This document shows positions 19,224-29,463 of a stretch of DNA of 64,000 bases, piece after piece. How positions within the stretch are numbered: position 1 is the stretch's first letter; each line of letters starts with the position of its first letter. The translations under genes were made by a program, and so were the position numbers. Source of the stretch: DIGJ01 sp041821315 (GTDB lineage: Bacteria; Bacillota; Clostridia; Lachnospirales; Lachnospiraceae); contig JBGUEO010000028.1 of the NCBI GenBank assembly GCA_041821315.1, positions 1-64,000 on the forward strand. Direction: 5' to 3'. A model generated the notes under the pieces. That model was given only the letters and a program-made list of their open reading frames with translations, was not told the DNA's origin and ran no database searches.

Positions 19224-21389
19224 ATGCTTGGAACAGCAAAAGTGCCGGTTGTTATGCAAATGGAAGCGGTAGAATGCGGAGCAGCTTCATTATGTATGAT
19301 TTTGGCATATTATGGGAAATGGCTACCGCTTGAGCAAGTCCGTTCTGATTGCGGCGTGTCACGTGATGGTGCAAGTGCTAAAAATATTGTGAGGGCGGCA
19401 AGAATGTATGGACTTAAGGCAGAGGGATACCGCATGGAGCCGGAAGCGCTAAAAGAAATTACACTTCCGGCTATTATACATTGGAATTTTAATCATTTTG
19501 TTGTGCTTGACCGTTTCAAAAAAGACAAGGTGGTACTAAATGATCCTGCAAGAGGGTTAGTAGAGGTCTCCTATGAAGAGTTTGACAAAGCGTTTACAGG
19601 AATCGTATTGAAGTTTGAAAAAACGAATGAATTTGTTCCGGAAGGTAAACAAAAAAGTGTATTGGAGTTTGCAAAAAAAAGATTGAAAGGCACATTGCCT
19701 CAGTTTATTTTTATCCTTCTCACTGGTATTTTGATATCAGTAGTTGGAGTTATCACTCCGCTATATTCTAAAATATTTATGGATAATATTTTATCCGATA
19801 AGAATCCTGAATGGTTTTTACCATTGATTGCAGCCATGATAATTACATGGATTTTTTCATTTCTTGTTTCTGCGATTGAAGATATATGCTGGATTAAAAT
19901 GGAAGGTAAGTTTGCAGTGGTTGCAAATGCAGAATTTATGTGGCATGTACTTAGGCTCCCAATCGATTTTTTTTCTCAGCGTTATGTTGGAGATATTGCG
20001 TCAAGACAATATTCAAATGAAGCGATTGCAGGTTCAATGATTCGTCAGCTTGCACCGGTATTTATGAACGTAAGTTTACTTGTATTTTACCTCGCAATTA
20101 TGACTAATTATAGCTTGCTTCTTACTATTATTGGGGCTTCAACTGCAATTATTAATCTCTTTTTTATGAGATACTCAAGCAAAAAACAAATGAACTTCAG
20201 CAGAGCGGCAATGCGTGATGGAGGAAAGCTTGCAGCGGCTACGATGTCTGGTATTGAGATGATAGAGAGTATTAAAGCAAGTGGTGCGGAACAAGGTTTT
20301 TTTGAGCGTTGGGCAGGTTATTATGCAAAACAGCAAAATGCAAAGGCTCAAATAGCAAATTACAGCGCCTATATAGGTGCTATTCCTGCTATATTACAGC
20401 AATGCTCTAATATATTGGTATTAATGGCTGGAGTTTATATGATATTGGATGGAAAATTTACCATTGGTATGATTATAGCTTTTCAAAGTTTTTTAGGATC
20501 ATTTATGGCTCCGGTAAATCAGCTTCTTTCAGTGAACCAGTCGTTTATCATGATGCGTTCCTCTATGGAACGGGTAGAGGATGTTATGAACTACAAAACA
20601 GATGGATTTGAAACTGCCGGTAGTAATGAAGATAAGTTAGCATCTGAGAAAGCGGATGCAGCAGGCAAATTATCCGGTGCGGTAGAGATAAAAAAAATAT
20701 CGTTTGGGTACAGCAAACTTGAAAAACCACTAATTCAGGATTTTTCAATCAGCATCAAACCAGGTTCGACCGTTGCTTTTGTAGGAGGTAGTGGTAGTGG
20801 AAAATCGACTCTCGCAAAGCTTATTACGGGACTTTATCCTGTATGGGAAGGGGAAATCCTGTTTGATGGAAAGAAAAAAGAACAAATTGATGAATATACA
20901 TATAAAAGTTCAGTTTCCATGGTTGATCAAGACATTACCATATTTGAAGATACGGTAGCAAACAACATACGAATGTGGGACAATTCGATTGAAGATTTCG
21001 CAGTAATTATGGCTGCAAGGGATGCGGATATACATGAAACAATCGTATCAAGACCGGGAGGTTATAGCCACCAGATTATGGAGGATGGTAAGAATTTTTC
21101 CGGTGGGCAGCGCCAGCGCCTTGAAATAGCAAGGGTATTGGCAGAGGAACCTACTATCATTATTCTTGACGAAGCTACATCAGCGTTAGATGCAAAAACG
21201 GAAGAACAGGTTATGAGGAATATTCGTAATATAGGAGCGACCTGTATTATCATTGCGCACAGACTTTCAACGATTCGTGATTGTGATGAAATTGTAGTAC
21301 TTAAAAATGGTGTGGTAGAAGAACGTGGTACCCATGAGGTACTTTATGAAAAGAATGGCTTATATACGGAACTGGTGTGCAGTGAATAA
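19224..21389 (+). CDS. NHLM-type peptidase/ABC exporter (C39 peptidase, membrane domain, ATPase)
   Basis: This is the protein expected to cut the double-glycine leaders and export the cores. The ATG at 19224 has AAGGAG 7 bases upstream; an upstream GTG is less likely. The N-terminal C39 peptidase shows catalytic Cys18 (VECGAASL), His91 (NFNHFVVL) and Asp107 (NDPARG). A six-helix ABC membrane domain follows. The ATPase has Walker A GGSGSGKST, signature SGGQRQR and Walker B IIILDEATSALD. All catalytic residues are present. It forms a pair with the next gene, probably as a heterodimer. Confidence 0.93.
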   Translation: MLGTAKVPVVMQMEAVECGAASLCMILAYYGKWLPLEQVRSDCGVSRDGASAKNIVRAARMYGLKAEGYRMEPEALKEITLPAIIHWNFNHFVVLDRFKKDKVVLNDPARGLVEVSYEEFDKAFTGIVLKFEKTNEFVPEGKQKSVLEFAKKRLKGTLPQFIFILLTGILISVVGVITPLYSKIFMDNILSDKNPEWFLPLIAAMIITWIFSFLVSAIEDICWIKMEGKFAVVANAEFMWHVLRLPIDFFSQRYVGDIASRQYSNEAIAGSMIRQLAPVFMNVSLLVFYLAIMTNYSLLLTIIGASTAIINLFFMRYSSKKQMNFSRAAMRDGGKLAAATMSGIEMIESIKASGAEQGFFERWAGYYAKQQNAKAQIANYSAYIGAIPAILQQCSNILVLMAGVYMILDGKFTIGMIIAFQSFLGSFMAPVNQLLSVNQSFIMMRSSMERVEDVMNYKTDGFETAGSNEDKLASEKADAAGKLSGAVEIKKISFGYSKLEKPLIQDFSISIKPGSTVAFVGGSGSGKSTLAKLITGLYPVWEGEILFDGKKKEQIDEYTYKSSVSMVDQDITIFEDTVANNIRMWDNSIEDFAVIMAARDADIHETIVSRPGGYSHQIMEDGKNFSGGQRQRLEIARVLAEEPTIIILDEATSALDAKTEEQVMRNIRNIGATCIIIAHRLSTIRDCDEIVVLKNGVVEERGTHEVLYEKNGLYTELVCSE

Positions 21390-21407
21390 AAAAATGGTGG
21401 TGCTTAA

Positions 21408-23591
21408 ATGAGTTTTAATGTTTTTGATGATCAAATCAAACAGAGGCGTCGGATCGATCAGGAATTATTTGAACATGCATTCTGCGATTTAGCAGATATA
21501 CTCAAACTAAAATCTGGTGTGAAAGACAGTATGCCCAATCAGGAAGAAACAAGGGAGGCTATTTCTAGCGTGTTGAAATTAATGGGGGCTATCGTACCAG
21601 AGGTTCCCGAAAGTATTAAGGATATAAACGCACAATTAGAATATATGCTTCGCCCGTCAGGAGTAATGCGGCGCCGTGTAGAACTTATCGGTTCATGGTG
21701 GAAAAATGCAGTAGGTGTAATGCTTGGAAGTACACTGAATGGTGAGATAATTGTTTTAAAACCATCCAAGGTTCTAGGCTATGAATATATGGATGCGAAA
21801 ACGAATCATGTAGTTAAGGTAAACAAAAATACAGCAAAAAATATAAATACAGACGCATTTTTATTTTATAGACCTTTTCCAACCAAAAAATTATCACTGG
21901 TTGATGTGGGAATCTATATGCTAAAAAGCATACAATTATCTGACATAATCCTTCTTATAGGAGCAAGTTTGTCAATCGCATTATTGGGTCTGTTTCTACC
22001 GTATATGAACAAACAAATTTATGAAAGTGTTATCCCATCGGGTACCAAAAGTGATGTCTTTCCAGTTGCCGTATTGTTAATCAGTGCAGGAATTGCCAGT
22101 ACGCTTATTGGCATAACCAAAAATGCGGTGCTAGGGCGATTTAGAGATCGGTTGAATATGTCTGTTGAATCGGCAGCGATGATGAGATTGTTTTCATTAC
22201 CTGCAACATTTTTTAAGGATTATTCAGCGGGAGAGCTCAGCAGCAGAGTTATGAATATAAGTACGCTTTGTGATACTATTTCAAATGCGGCTCTTACAAC
22301 CGGCCTTACCGCTATTTTTTCACTGGTTTATATCGCTCAAATGATAAACTTTGCACCGAGGCTTGTAGCACCTGGTGTATTCATTATATTGATTTCATTA
22401 ATTTTTTCTGCCTTAACTACATTCTGGCAGCTTAATATTTCCAGGAGTCAAATGAAAGTATCAGCAAAGCTCCAAGGAATGGTGTATGCATTATTTAGCG
22501 GAATTCAAAAGATAAAGCTTGCTGGAGCTGAGAAAAGAGCTTTTGCAAAATGGGCTGAACTTTATAAACAGGAAGGTAAATTAAAATATTCATTGCCTTT
22601 GTTTTTAAGACTCAATCATGCAATTAGCGGAGCAATTAGTTTTGGAGGCAGTATACTCTTATATTATTTTGCAACAACGTACAAGGTATCTATCGCAAAT
22701 TATATCGCATTTATATCTGCATATGGAGCGGTTAGCGGAGCAGTTATGTCACTTTCTGGTGTTGCCTTAACAACAGCAACAATCAAGCCTATTCTAGAAA
22801 TGATCAAACCGATATTTGACGCGCTTCCAGAGATAACAGAAGAAAGAAAAATTGTAACGTCACTTTCGGGAAACGTGGAAATAAACAATCTTACATTCCG
22901 GTATGACAAGAATGGACCTGCCATAATCGATAATTTAAGTTTGAAGATTCGTTCTGGTGAATATATAGCTGTAGTTGGTAAAACTGGTTGCGGAAAATCT
23001 ACACTGATGCGACTTCTCCTTGGATTTGAAAAGGCTGAGACTGGAGCCATTTATTATGATGGGCAAGATATAGAAAAACTGGATGTACGTTCCGTGAGGC
23101 AATGCATCGGTGTCGACCTTCAAAATGGAAAACTTTTTTCGGGAGATATTTTTTCTAATATTATTGTAACTGCTCCTTGGAAAACCCTCGAGGATGCATG
23201 GGAAGCAGCTAGAATGGCTGGTATGGAAGAGGATATAAAAGCGATGCCAATGGGTATGCACACCATGCTAAGTGAAGGAAGCGGCGGAATATCGGGAGGA
23301 CAAAAACAGAGGCTTTTAATAGCGAGAGCCATCGTATCAAAGCCTAAAATACTGTTTTTTGATGAGGCTACATCAGCCCTTGATAATATAACACAAAAGA
23401 AGGTATCGGACAGTATTTCCGATTTGAAATGTACTAGACTTGTTATAGCACATCGACTTTCAACAATCAGGCATTGTAATCGAATTATAGTGCTGGATAA
23501 CGGAAAAGTTTCTGAGGAAGGCTGTTATGATAAACTTATGGAGAAAAAGGGATTGTTTTATAACATGGTGGTAAGACAGACCGTGGATTAA
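21408..23591 (+). CDS. NHLM-type ABC exporter, second half-transporter without peptidase
   Basis: A 727-residue partner of the preceding exporter, 18 bp downstream. The first 170 residues are a family-specific non-peptidase domain ending around FYRPFPTKKLS. Then come an ABC membrane domain and an ATPase with Walker A GKTGCGKST, signature ISGGQKQR and Walker B ILFFDEATSALD. Such subunits occur beside the peptidase subunit in NHLM clusters and probably complete the channel. It is the last gene before promoter element B, so the first transcription unit likely ends here. Confidence 0.92.
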   Translation: MSFNVFDDQIKQRRRIDQELFEHAFCDLADILKLKSGVKDSMPNQEETREAISSVLKLMGAIVPEVPESIKDINAQLEYMLRPSGVMRRRVELIGSWWKNAVGVMLGSTLNGEIIVLKPSKVLGYEYMDAKTNHVVKVNKNTAKNINTDAFLFYRPFPTKKLSLVDVGIYMLKSIQLSDIILLIGASLSIALLGLFLPYMNKQIYESVIPSGTKSDVFPVAVLLISAGIASTLIGITKNAVLGRFRDRLNMSVESAAMMRLFSLPATFFKDYSAGELSSRVMNISTLCDTISNAALTTGLTAIFSLVYIAQMINFAPRLVAPGVFIILISLIFSALTTFWQLNISRSQMKVSAKLQGMVYALFSGIQKIKLAGAEKRAFAKWAELYKQEGKLKYSLPLFLRLNHAISGAISFGGSILLYYFATTYKVSIANYIAFISAYGAVSGAVMSLSGVALTTATIKPILEMIKPIFDALPEITEERKIVTSLSGNVEINNLTFRYDKNGPAIIDNLSLKIRSGEYIAVVGKTGCGKSTLMRLLLGFEKAETGAIYYDGQDIEKLDVRSVRQCIGVDLQNGKLFSGDIFSNIIVTAPWKTLEDAWEAARMAGMEEDIKAMPMGMHTMLSEGSGGISGGQKQRLLIARAIVSKPKILFFDEATSALDNITQKKVSDSISDLKCTRLVIAHRLSTIRHCNRIIVLDNGKVSEEGCYDKLMEKKGLFYNMVVRQTVD

Positions 23592-23607
23592 AATATATAG
23601 TATAGAT

Positions 23608-23640
23608 TGAGCTACATATTAAAATGCCTCGTATACATAA
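23608..23640 (+). promoter_or_regulatory. Copy B of the 33-bp promoter-like element
   Basis: TGAGCTAC, ten variable bases, then GCCTCGTATACATAA. It matches copy C at all 23 fixed positions and copy A at most. The CGTATA block is 46 bases before the TTG start of the next precursor. It would start a second unit covering the two precursors, the ATP-grasp ligase and the phosphatase-MFS-kinase genes. Confidence 0.75.
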
Positions 23641-23675
23641 ATAAGAAAATTGTTAACAAAAGGAGGATTCGTATT

Positions 23676-24044
23676 TTGAATTTAAAAGTGTTTTATGAAA
23701 AACACAATAACACAACACTTTTTACAGAGGCATATAGCTGTGAAAACAAGGAAGAACTTGAGGCTCTTGCAAAAGCAAATAATGTGGAGCTTTCCAGTGA
23801 AGAACTTGAGAAGCTTCTTTCAATCATGAAAAACAAAACAGTTGAGCTATCAGATGATGAACTTGATGAGGTGGCAGGAGGAAAAGATGATGGTCTAGCA
23901 AGTTTATATTTAACAGCACTATGTCCAGGAGTAAGGAATTCCAGTAATGAAGCATGTGCAGGAAAATGCCGCGATTATGTTCAATGGCTCAGCAATCAAG
24001 CCGATTCAAAACCATTTATGGCGTGTCGGTATATTCGCAGTTAA
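23676..24044 (+). CDS. Cys-rich peptide precursor with Nif11-like double-glycine leader
   Basis: A 122-residue precursor. The TTG at 23676, with AGGAGG 9 bases upstream, is preferred to in-frame starts further up that would run through promoter element B. The leader is long and acidic and ends ELSDDELDEVAGG. The core has CPGV rather than CPGP, then EAC, GKC and a late Cys, so the four-Cys spacing of the cluster is kept. It is the first gene after element B and is followed by a second precursor 27 bp on. Confidence 0.82.
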   Translation: MNLKVFYEKHNNTTLFTEAYSCENKEELEALAKANNVELSSEELEKLLSIMKNKTVELSDDELDEVAGGKDDGLASLYLTALCPGVRNSSNEACAGKCRDYVQWLSNQADSKPFMACRYIRS

Positions 24045-24071
24045 TCAAGAATAAGAAAGAGGTAGACTAAT

Positions 24072-24425
24072 ATGGAAATTGAAAAATTATTACAAAGTCA
24101 GGGTGAAAACAAAGCGTATATTTTGAATGAAATTATGAAGTGTAAAAACGTGGAAGAACTTTTGACGCTGTCGATTGAACGTAATCTGGCAATGAATAAA
24201 GAGGAAGCAGAAAAAATTCTTCAAGAATTAACACAAAAGAACAGGGCACTTTCGGATGATGAACTTGATAATGTAGCAGGAGGAGAAGGCGAATTGATAA
24301 GTTTACGTGGAACAAGTGAATGCCCAGGACCTAATAATTGCTGTAGAGAAAAATGTATCAAATGCATGTATTGTTTTCAAATATTAACAGAACCAGAACC
24401 TCTTGTGGCATGTTTTGGATTCTAA
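24072..24425 (+). CDS. Cys-rich peptide precursor with Nif11-like double-glycine leader (CPGP type)
   Basis: A 117-residue precursor with a 72-residue helical leader ending ALSDDELDNVAGG. The core is the richest in Cys of the set: seven, in the order CPGPNNCC, REKC, IKC, MYC and a last Cys near the end. GAAAGAGG lies before the ATG. It lies in one direction with the upstream precursor and the ATP-grasp gene. Its leader matches the exporter's expected substrate. No lanthipeptide, radical-SAM or YcaO enzyme is nearby to modify the Cys residues. Confidence 0.82.
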   Translation: MEIEKLLQSQGENKAYILNEIMKCKNVEELLTLSIERNLAMNKEEAEKILQELTQKNRALSDDELDNVAGGEGELISLRGTSECPGPNNCCREKCIKCMYCFQILTEPEPLVACFGF

Positions 24426-24502
24426 TAGTAAATAAAAAACAGATGATAAAACGGTGTTCGTTTGCAGACAGCACAAAACATTAGGTAATAAGGAGCTTTC
24501 AA

Positions 24503-25453
24503 ATGAATACAAAAGGTAACATTGCAGTAGTACATGGAGGAACCTCAAGTGAGAGTGCAATATCGACCAAAAATGCAGGATATATAGCAAAGGCACTTGA
24601 GGATAACGGTTACAATGTCAGCTTGCTGGACTTTAATGATAACATATATACGAATTTACAGAAAAGCAGGCCAGAATTAGTATTTGTTGCAGTACAAGGA
24701 AAAAATCATGGGGATGGGACATTACAAGCGATATGTGAGCATTTAAGACTGCCCTATACCGGTTCAAAAACTACGGCAGCAGCTATCATCAATGATAAAT
24801 GCCTATGCAAAAAGCTTTGTGCTTATCATGGGGTCAGAACGCCGGAATTTATTTATATGAACAAGGAGACCTTTCTTGAGACAAAAAGAGTGGAATTACT
24901 GGATAAAATAGAGAAAGCAATGCCCTATCCTTTTCTAGCAAAAGCGATAACGCAAGGCGGAAGTTATGGAATCGAATACATAAAATCAAGAGACGATTAT
25001 AAAAAAATAGGACAGATTTTTGATTTTGATAATGAGATAATAATTGAGCGGTTCATAAAGGGTAGCTTTGTAACAACTCCAATACTGGAAATTGAAAATG
25101 TACCAACGACATTACCAACATTAACCGGTCAAAACTTAATTGATGAGCAGGAAGATGTTATTTTGTTCAATAAAGCGTTCACCGTGTGTGAAGCGGAATT
25201 ATCATATCAACAAAAGAAAGAACTAGAAAAAACTTCGATTGATGTATTCCGTTTCTTAAACGCAAAAAATTATGCACGGATTGATTATATGATTGAGCAA
25301 GAGACAAAGTTACCATATTTTATCGAAATAAATGCAGTGCCGGGGCTAAAGCCTGAGAGTTTTTATCCCCATGCAGCAAAAAAATATGGCATGACTTTTC
25401 GTGATTTAATTGAAGCGATTGTCCAAAATGAGTTATTGGGGGATAAAGTATGA
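24503..25453 (+). CDS. ATP-grasp ligase of the D-alanine--D-alanine ligase family
   Basis: A 316-residue ATP-grasp enzyme. The N-terminal VHGGTSSES loop, the nucleotide loop around TQGGSYGIEY and the C-terminal RIDYM and EINAVPGLKPESFYPH motifs are those of D-Ala-D-Ala ligase, and the magnesium-binding E/N pair is kept. It overlaps the next gene by four bases (ATGA). The chromosome surely has a housekeeping ddl elsewhere, and this copy sits inside a peptide cluster. It may join an amino acid to the exported product or protect the cell wall. Substrate cannot be read from sequence. Confidence 0.85.
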   Translation: MNTKGNIAVVHGGTSSESAISTKNAGYIAKALEDNGYNVSLLDFNDNIYTNLQKSRPELVFVAVQGKNHGDGTLQAICEHLRLPYTGSKTTAAAIINDKCLCKKLCAYHGVRTPEFIYMNKETFLETKRVELLDKIEKAMPYPFLAKAITQGGSYGIEYIKSRDDYKKIGQIFDFDNEIIIERFIKGSFVTTPILEIENVPTTLPTLTGQNLIDEQEDVILFNKAFTVCEAELSYQQKKELEKTSIDVFRFLNAKNYARIDYMIEQETKLPYFIEINAVPGLKPESFYPHAAKKYGMTFRDLIEAIVQNELLGDKV

Positions 25454-27558
25454 GAAATCTTAAAATAGGAACAAAGATACTGGCTATCATTTTAATTGTA
25501 TCGCTTTCCTCCTTGTTTTTTATAGCAGTTGTTTCCTATACCGAAATGCTTAATTTGACAAGGTATTCCACCGATGCTAATACACAACTAGGTATCAATT
25601 CTTCCGAGAAATCAAAGGCTGCACTTCAAAAGCAGGCAGAAGAATATATTACTAAAATTGTAAAAGAACAAGCATTAAAATCAGATGGCGAGCTGTCAAA
25701 GGTGCAAACTGAAATCACTTCCATGTCTGAATACCTGACGTCACTGTATGAAAATGAAACTAACTTTATAGGAAAAGAATTGTCACTGCCTTCTGATACA
25801 GTTATGGGAGAGGCAAGTTCAAAATATATGCTGCCCCCTGGGGTTTTTCATACACCAAAGATTGACAAAGAATTACGTCTTATAAGCAATGCAGAATATA
25901 TGTTTGCACCTGTTTTAAAAAATAATAATATTTTAAATAACATATACCTTGGTACAAACACAGGTATATCCTACCGGTATTCAAAATCTAATGTTTATGA
26001 TTCGGACTATGACCCAAGAAATCGAAAGTGGTACACAAGTGCAGTGGAGAGTAAGGGAATCCCCATTTGGACAGATACCTATATCGATTCCTTTGGTTCG
26101 GTTTGCGTTACAAATGCAATCGAATTTTATGATGCAAAAGGAAAACCTAGAGGGGTTTTGGCAGCTGACATTACGTTAAAAAGTATGCAAGATGATATCA
26201 TATCCATGAAGATTGGAGAGACAGGATATTCATTTTTAATGGATGACAAGGGGAATATTATAGCACATCCTAACTATAATCAAGATGATAATACAAATCT
26301 AAAAGATAGTGCAACTGGAGATTATCTTCAGGCAATTGAGGAAATCATGTCAAATTCTGAAGGACTGACAACGGCACATGTAGACGGAAAGCTATGCTAT
26401 ATTTCATATTATAAGCTGCCGACAACAAAGTGGTCATTAGCGGTTGTTGTTGAGGTTGATGAAATAATTAAACCAGCAGTTGAAGCAAAAGAACAGATCG
26501 ACGGATATACCCAGGAAGCACAAGTTTATATTACGAATACTCTTAGCAGAGTATTAATCCGATTTGTAATAATTTTAGCAGTTTCAGCGATGATTATTCT
26601 GGTCTTTTCTTACCTTGTATCTAGAACAATTACAAAACCGATAAAATTACTTCTTTCAAAGGTAGTAAAAATTGGGGGAGGAGATCTTGATACAAAAATT
26701 GATGATAAGGGAAAAGACGAAATAGCAGAGCTTGCTTGTGCTTTTAATAAAATGACTATTGATTTAAAAACATACATTGTAAATATTTCAAAAATTACAG
26801 CCGAGAAGGAACGGATTGGTACAGAGCTTTCTGTTGCAACAAAGATTCAGGCAAGTATGCTGCCGTGTATTTTTCCTGCATTCCCCGATCGAAAAGAATT
26901 TGAAATTTATGCAACGATGCTACCTGCCAAAGAGGTAGGAGGAGATTTTTATGATTTTTTCTTGGTTGATGACAATCATTTGGCAACTGTCATAGCGGAT
27001 GTATCGGGTAAGGGAGTACCGGCTGCTTTGTTCATGGTAATCGCAAAAACTCTTATAAAAAACAATGTACAGTCCGGGAAAGCACCCAAGGACGCTTTTG
27101 AGACAATAAATAATCAGCTTTGTGAAAACAATGAGGCTGCAATGTTTGTAACTTCTTTTATGGGAATTTTAGAAATCAGTACCGGAGAGTTTACTTATGT
27201 AAATGCCGGTCATAATCGTCCGCTTATAAAGAAAGCAAATGGAGAATTTGAGTGGCTGCAGGTGAAACCTGGATTTGTTCTGGCAGGTATGGAAAATATG
27301 TGCTACAAACAGGATAAGATCGTGTTAGAACAAGGGGATATTTTGTATATGTATACCGATGGGGTAACAGAAGCGGTAAATAAAAACAATGACCTGTTTG
27401 GTGACAATAGGCTGATTGAATATATAAACCAATACAAAGACAGCAGCATAGATCAGCTGTTAGTAAATATAAAGAGCGAAATTGATGTATTTGCAGACGG
27501 CGCAGAGCAGGCAGATGATATAACAATGCTCGCCTTAAAAATTAAAAAGGCAGGGTAG
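25450..27558 (+). CDS. Membrane SpoIIE/RsbU-type serine phosphatase with Cache sensor and HAMP
   Basis: A 702-residue sensor phosphatase. An N-terminal membrane helix (about 8-28) is followed by a large extracellular double-Cache domain (RNRKWYTSAVESKG, GETGYSFLMDDKGNIIAHP). A second helix lies near 370-392, then a HAMP domain and a PP2C-type catalytic domain with the metal-binding KEVGGDFYDF and IADVSGKGVPAALFM. Such enzymes dephosphorylate STAS-domain antagonists in partner-switch pathways. The matching STAS protein is at 34782 and the kinase at 29444. It would couple an extracellular signal, perhaps the exported peptide, to the cluster's regulation. Confidence 0.9.
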   Translation: MRNLKIGTKILAIILIVSLSSLFFIAVVSYTEMLNLTRYSTDANTQLGINSSEKSKAALQKQAEEYITKIVKEQALKSDGELSKVQTEITSMSEYLTSLYENETNFIGKELSLPSDTVMGEASSKYMLPPGVFHTPKIDKELRLISNAEYMFAPVLKNNNILNNIYLGTNTGISYRYSKSNVYDSDYDPRNRKWYTSAVESKGIPIWTDTYIDSFGSVCVTNAIEFYDAKGKPRGVLAADITLKSMQDDIISMKIGETGYSFLMDDKGNIIAHPNYNQDDNTNLKDSATGDYLQAIEEIMSNSEGLTTAHVDGKLCYISYYKLPTTKWSLAVVVEVDEIIKPAVEAKEQIDGYTQEAQVYITNTLSRVLIRFVIILAVSAMIILVFSYLVSRTITKPIKLLLSKVVKIGGGDLDTKIDDKGKDEIAELACAFNKMTIDLKTYIVNISKITAEKERIGTELSVATKIQASMLPCIFPAFPDRKEFEIYATMLPAKEVGGDFYDFFLVDDNHLATVIADVSGKGVPAALFMVIAKTLIKNNVQSGKAPKDAFETINNQLCENNEAAMFVTSFMGILEISTGEFTYVNAGHNRPLIKKANGEFEWLQVKPGFVLAGMENMCYKQDKIVLEQGDILYMYTDGVTEAVNKNNDLFGDNRLIEYINQYKDSSIDQLLVNIKSEIDVFADGAEQADDITMLALKIKKAG

Positions 27559-27561
27559 CGT

Positions 27562-29463
27562 ATGGAAGCTAAAAAAAGAAAGTGGCTTGCACTGCTTACA
27601 TTAGGAATCGTTTTGATTGTATTAGTTTTTTTATGGATAACAAATAAGGGACAGCCTGAGAGTATACAGCATACCCTTAATGTAACACTTGTTATTCTAG
27701 GTGTATTTGCAATTATTGTTCTAATGTTTTTCATTTTTTTTGGAGAACTTTTTAATGATGACGGCAGTATGCAAAAAAGCCAAATTGTTTTAATGCTCAC
27801 AGCTGTGATTTGTATTATTCAAGTAACACTTGCTTTTGCAACGTATTCCTATAAACAGCTTGACTTTGAAAATGAATCCTTGCAAAAGGCAAAGGGAATC
27901 TTTACGTCCATAGAATCTGAATTATTAAACGCTGACTTTTCTATTGATGAAATAAAGATTTGTGATGAGATAAGTTCGATTTATATTATGAATGATAAAG
28001 ATATTGTTACGAATTCATCCGACAAAGCTGAAGTTGGGAAAATGAAAACGGTCAATCCATTAAAATCTTACCGTTTTCCCAATGGTAATTTAACAGTGGT
28101 AATGGATATTTCGCAAGCGTATCAAAAAAAGATGATTGGGAAAATATTTTTGGATTTGCTTACCGTACTTGCATCTTCCATTATATTAACCATTGAACTT
28201 GTTATTTTTGCAATTAAATTTGTTGAAGATAGGTGCGAGGATAAAGAGGAAACAGAGATTAAAACTTCTTATAAAATGGTGAGTTATGTCAGGCAAATAG
28301 CTTTTTTCTTTTACTTTTCCTCGCGTATGGCAACCACCTTTATCACGATTCTTGCAAAGAATTTAGGCGGTAGCTTCTTAGGCTTTAAAGGCAATGTGCT
28401 AGCAGGAATACCCCAATCTGCTGAATTTTTATTTACATGTGTAGCAATTTTTGCTACGTCAATCATTATTGAAAAAAAGGGGTGGAAAGTGTCCTTTGTC
28501 GGCGGACTATTCATTGTAGCACTTGGAACGCTTATGAGTGCATTTTCTTTCAATATTACATTGTTTATCTTGTCACGTGGAGTTGTTGGGCTTGGGTATG
28601 GATTTTGTTGGATGACACTTCGGAATTTTGCACTCTTTACGGAAAATAATCAGGATAAAACCATATGTTTTGCAATGCTCAATGCAGGAATTTATGCAGG
28701 AATAAATTGTGGTGCAGTCCTTGGTTCTATCCTTGCAGATATCATAGGGTATGTGCCGGTGCTTTTCATTGCTTCGGCTCTTACAATGGCTTGTACCATA
28801 GCAGTATCAGGTCTTGAAAATGCAGTCTACCAAAAAAATGAGGCAAAAATACCAAGACATAAAAACGCAGTGAAACAAAAATATAGCGTGAAAGGTATGA
28901 TAAGTGCATTTCTGTTTGTGATACTTATGATTGTACCTTCTTGTATAATAGGCTCCTTCATGGGCTATTATCTTCCAATCTATTTTACAGGTATTGGTAA
29001 GCTGACCGCTGATATTGGACGTTCACAATTGATTTATGGATTGATAATCGTATATGCAGGACCTTATACCGTGAAATTGCTGAACAGATATCCAAACCTG
29101 TTTCGATGGAATATAATCTATAATGTGATATTTTCACTGGCACTGTTATTATTTGGACTAACAGGTGGCTTTATTGGGGCAATGGTAGCGGTTTTCACTT
29201 TGGGGATTGCTGACAGTTTTGGGTTTGTTGCACAAAATAATTATTTCTTAAATCTTAAAGTTGTCAGGGAACTTGGCGAAAGTCGTGCGTTATCCTACAT
29301 TAGCATTACAAAGAAGTTGGCTGAAATGTTTGGACCTATCGCCTTTGGGTTGTCCTTTATGGGTGGAGAATTCCGCGGAGTAGCTGTGCTTGGAATTGCT
29401 TTTTTAATGGCAGCAGTACTATATTTATATGGAGGAAAAGCGTATGAAAGAATTGTTAGTTGA
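27562..29463 (+). CDS. MFS-type membrane protein with an N-terminal extracytoplasmic domain
   Basis: A 633-residue membrane protein. Three hydrophobic segments and a roughly 90-residue extracytoplasmic region (about 105-195, Cache-like in size) come first. A helix near 205 and then a twelve-helix major facilitator domain with loop motifs such as GVVGLGYGFCWMTLRNF follow. It starts 3 bp after the phosphatase stop. MFS proteins with this sensor-like head are rare. It could export a compound or act as a receptor for the downstream kinase, whose start codon lies within its 3' end. Confidence 0.8.
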   Translation: MEAKKRKWLALLTLGIVLIVLVFLWITNKGQPESIQHTLNVTLVILGVFAIIVLMFFIFFGELFNDDGSMQKSQIVLMLTAVICIIQVTLAFATYSYKQLDFENESLQKAKGIFTSIESELLNADFSIDEIKICDEISSIYIMNDKDIVTNSSDKAEVGKMKTVNPLKSYRFPNGNLTVVMDISQAYQKKMIGKIFLDLLTVLASSIILTIELVIFAIKFVEDRCEDKEETEIKTSYKMVSYVRQIAFFFYFSSRMATTFITILAKNLGGSFLGFKGNVLAGIPQSAEFLFTCVAIFATSIIIEKKGWKVSFVGGLFIVALGTLMSAFSFNITLFILSRGVVGLGYGFCWMTLRNFALFTENNQDKTICFAMLNAGIYAGINCGAVLGSILADIIGYVPVLFIASALTMACTIAVSGLENAVYQKNEAKIPRHKNAVKQKYSVKGMISAFLFVILMIVPSCIIGSFMGYYLPIYFTGIGKLTADIGRSQLIYGLIIVYAGPYTVKLLNRYPNLFRWNIIYNVIFSLALLLFGLTGGFIGAMVAVFTLGIADSFGFVAQNNYFLNLKVVRELGESRALSYISITKKLAEMFGPIAFGLSFMGGEFRGVAVLGIAFLMAAVLYLYGGKAYERIVS

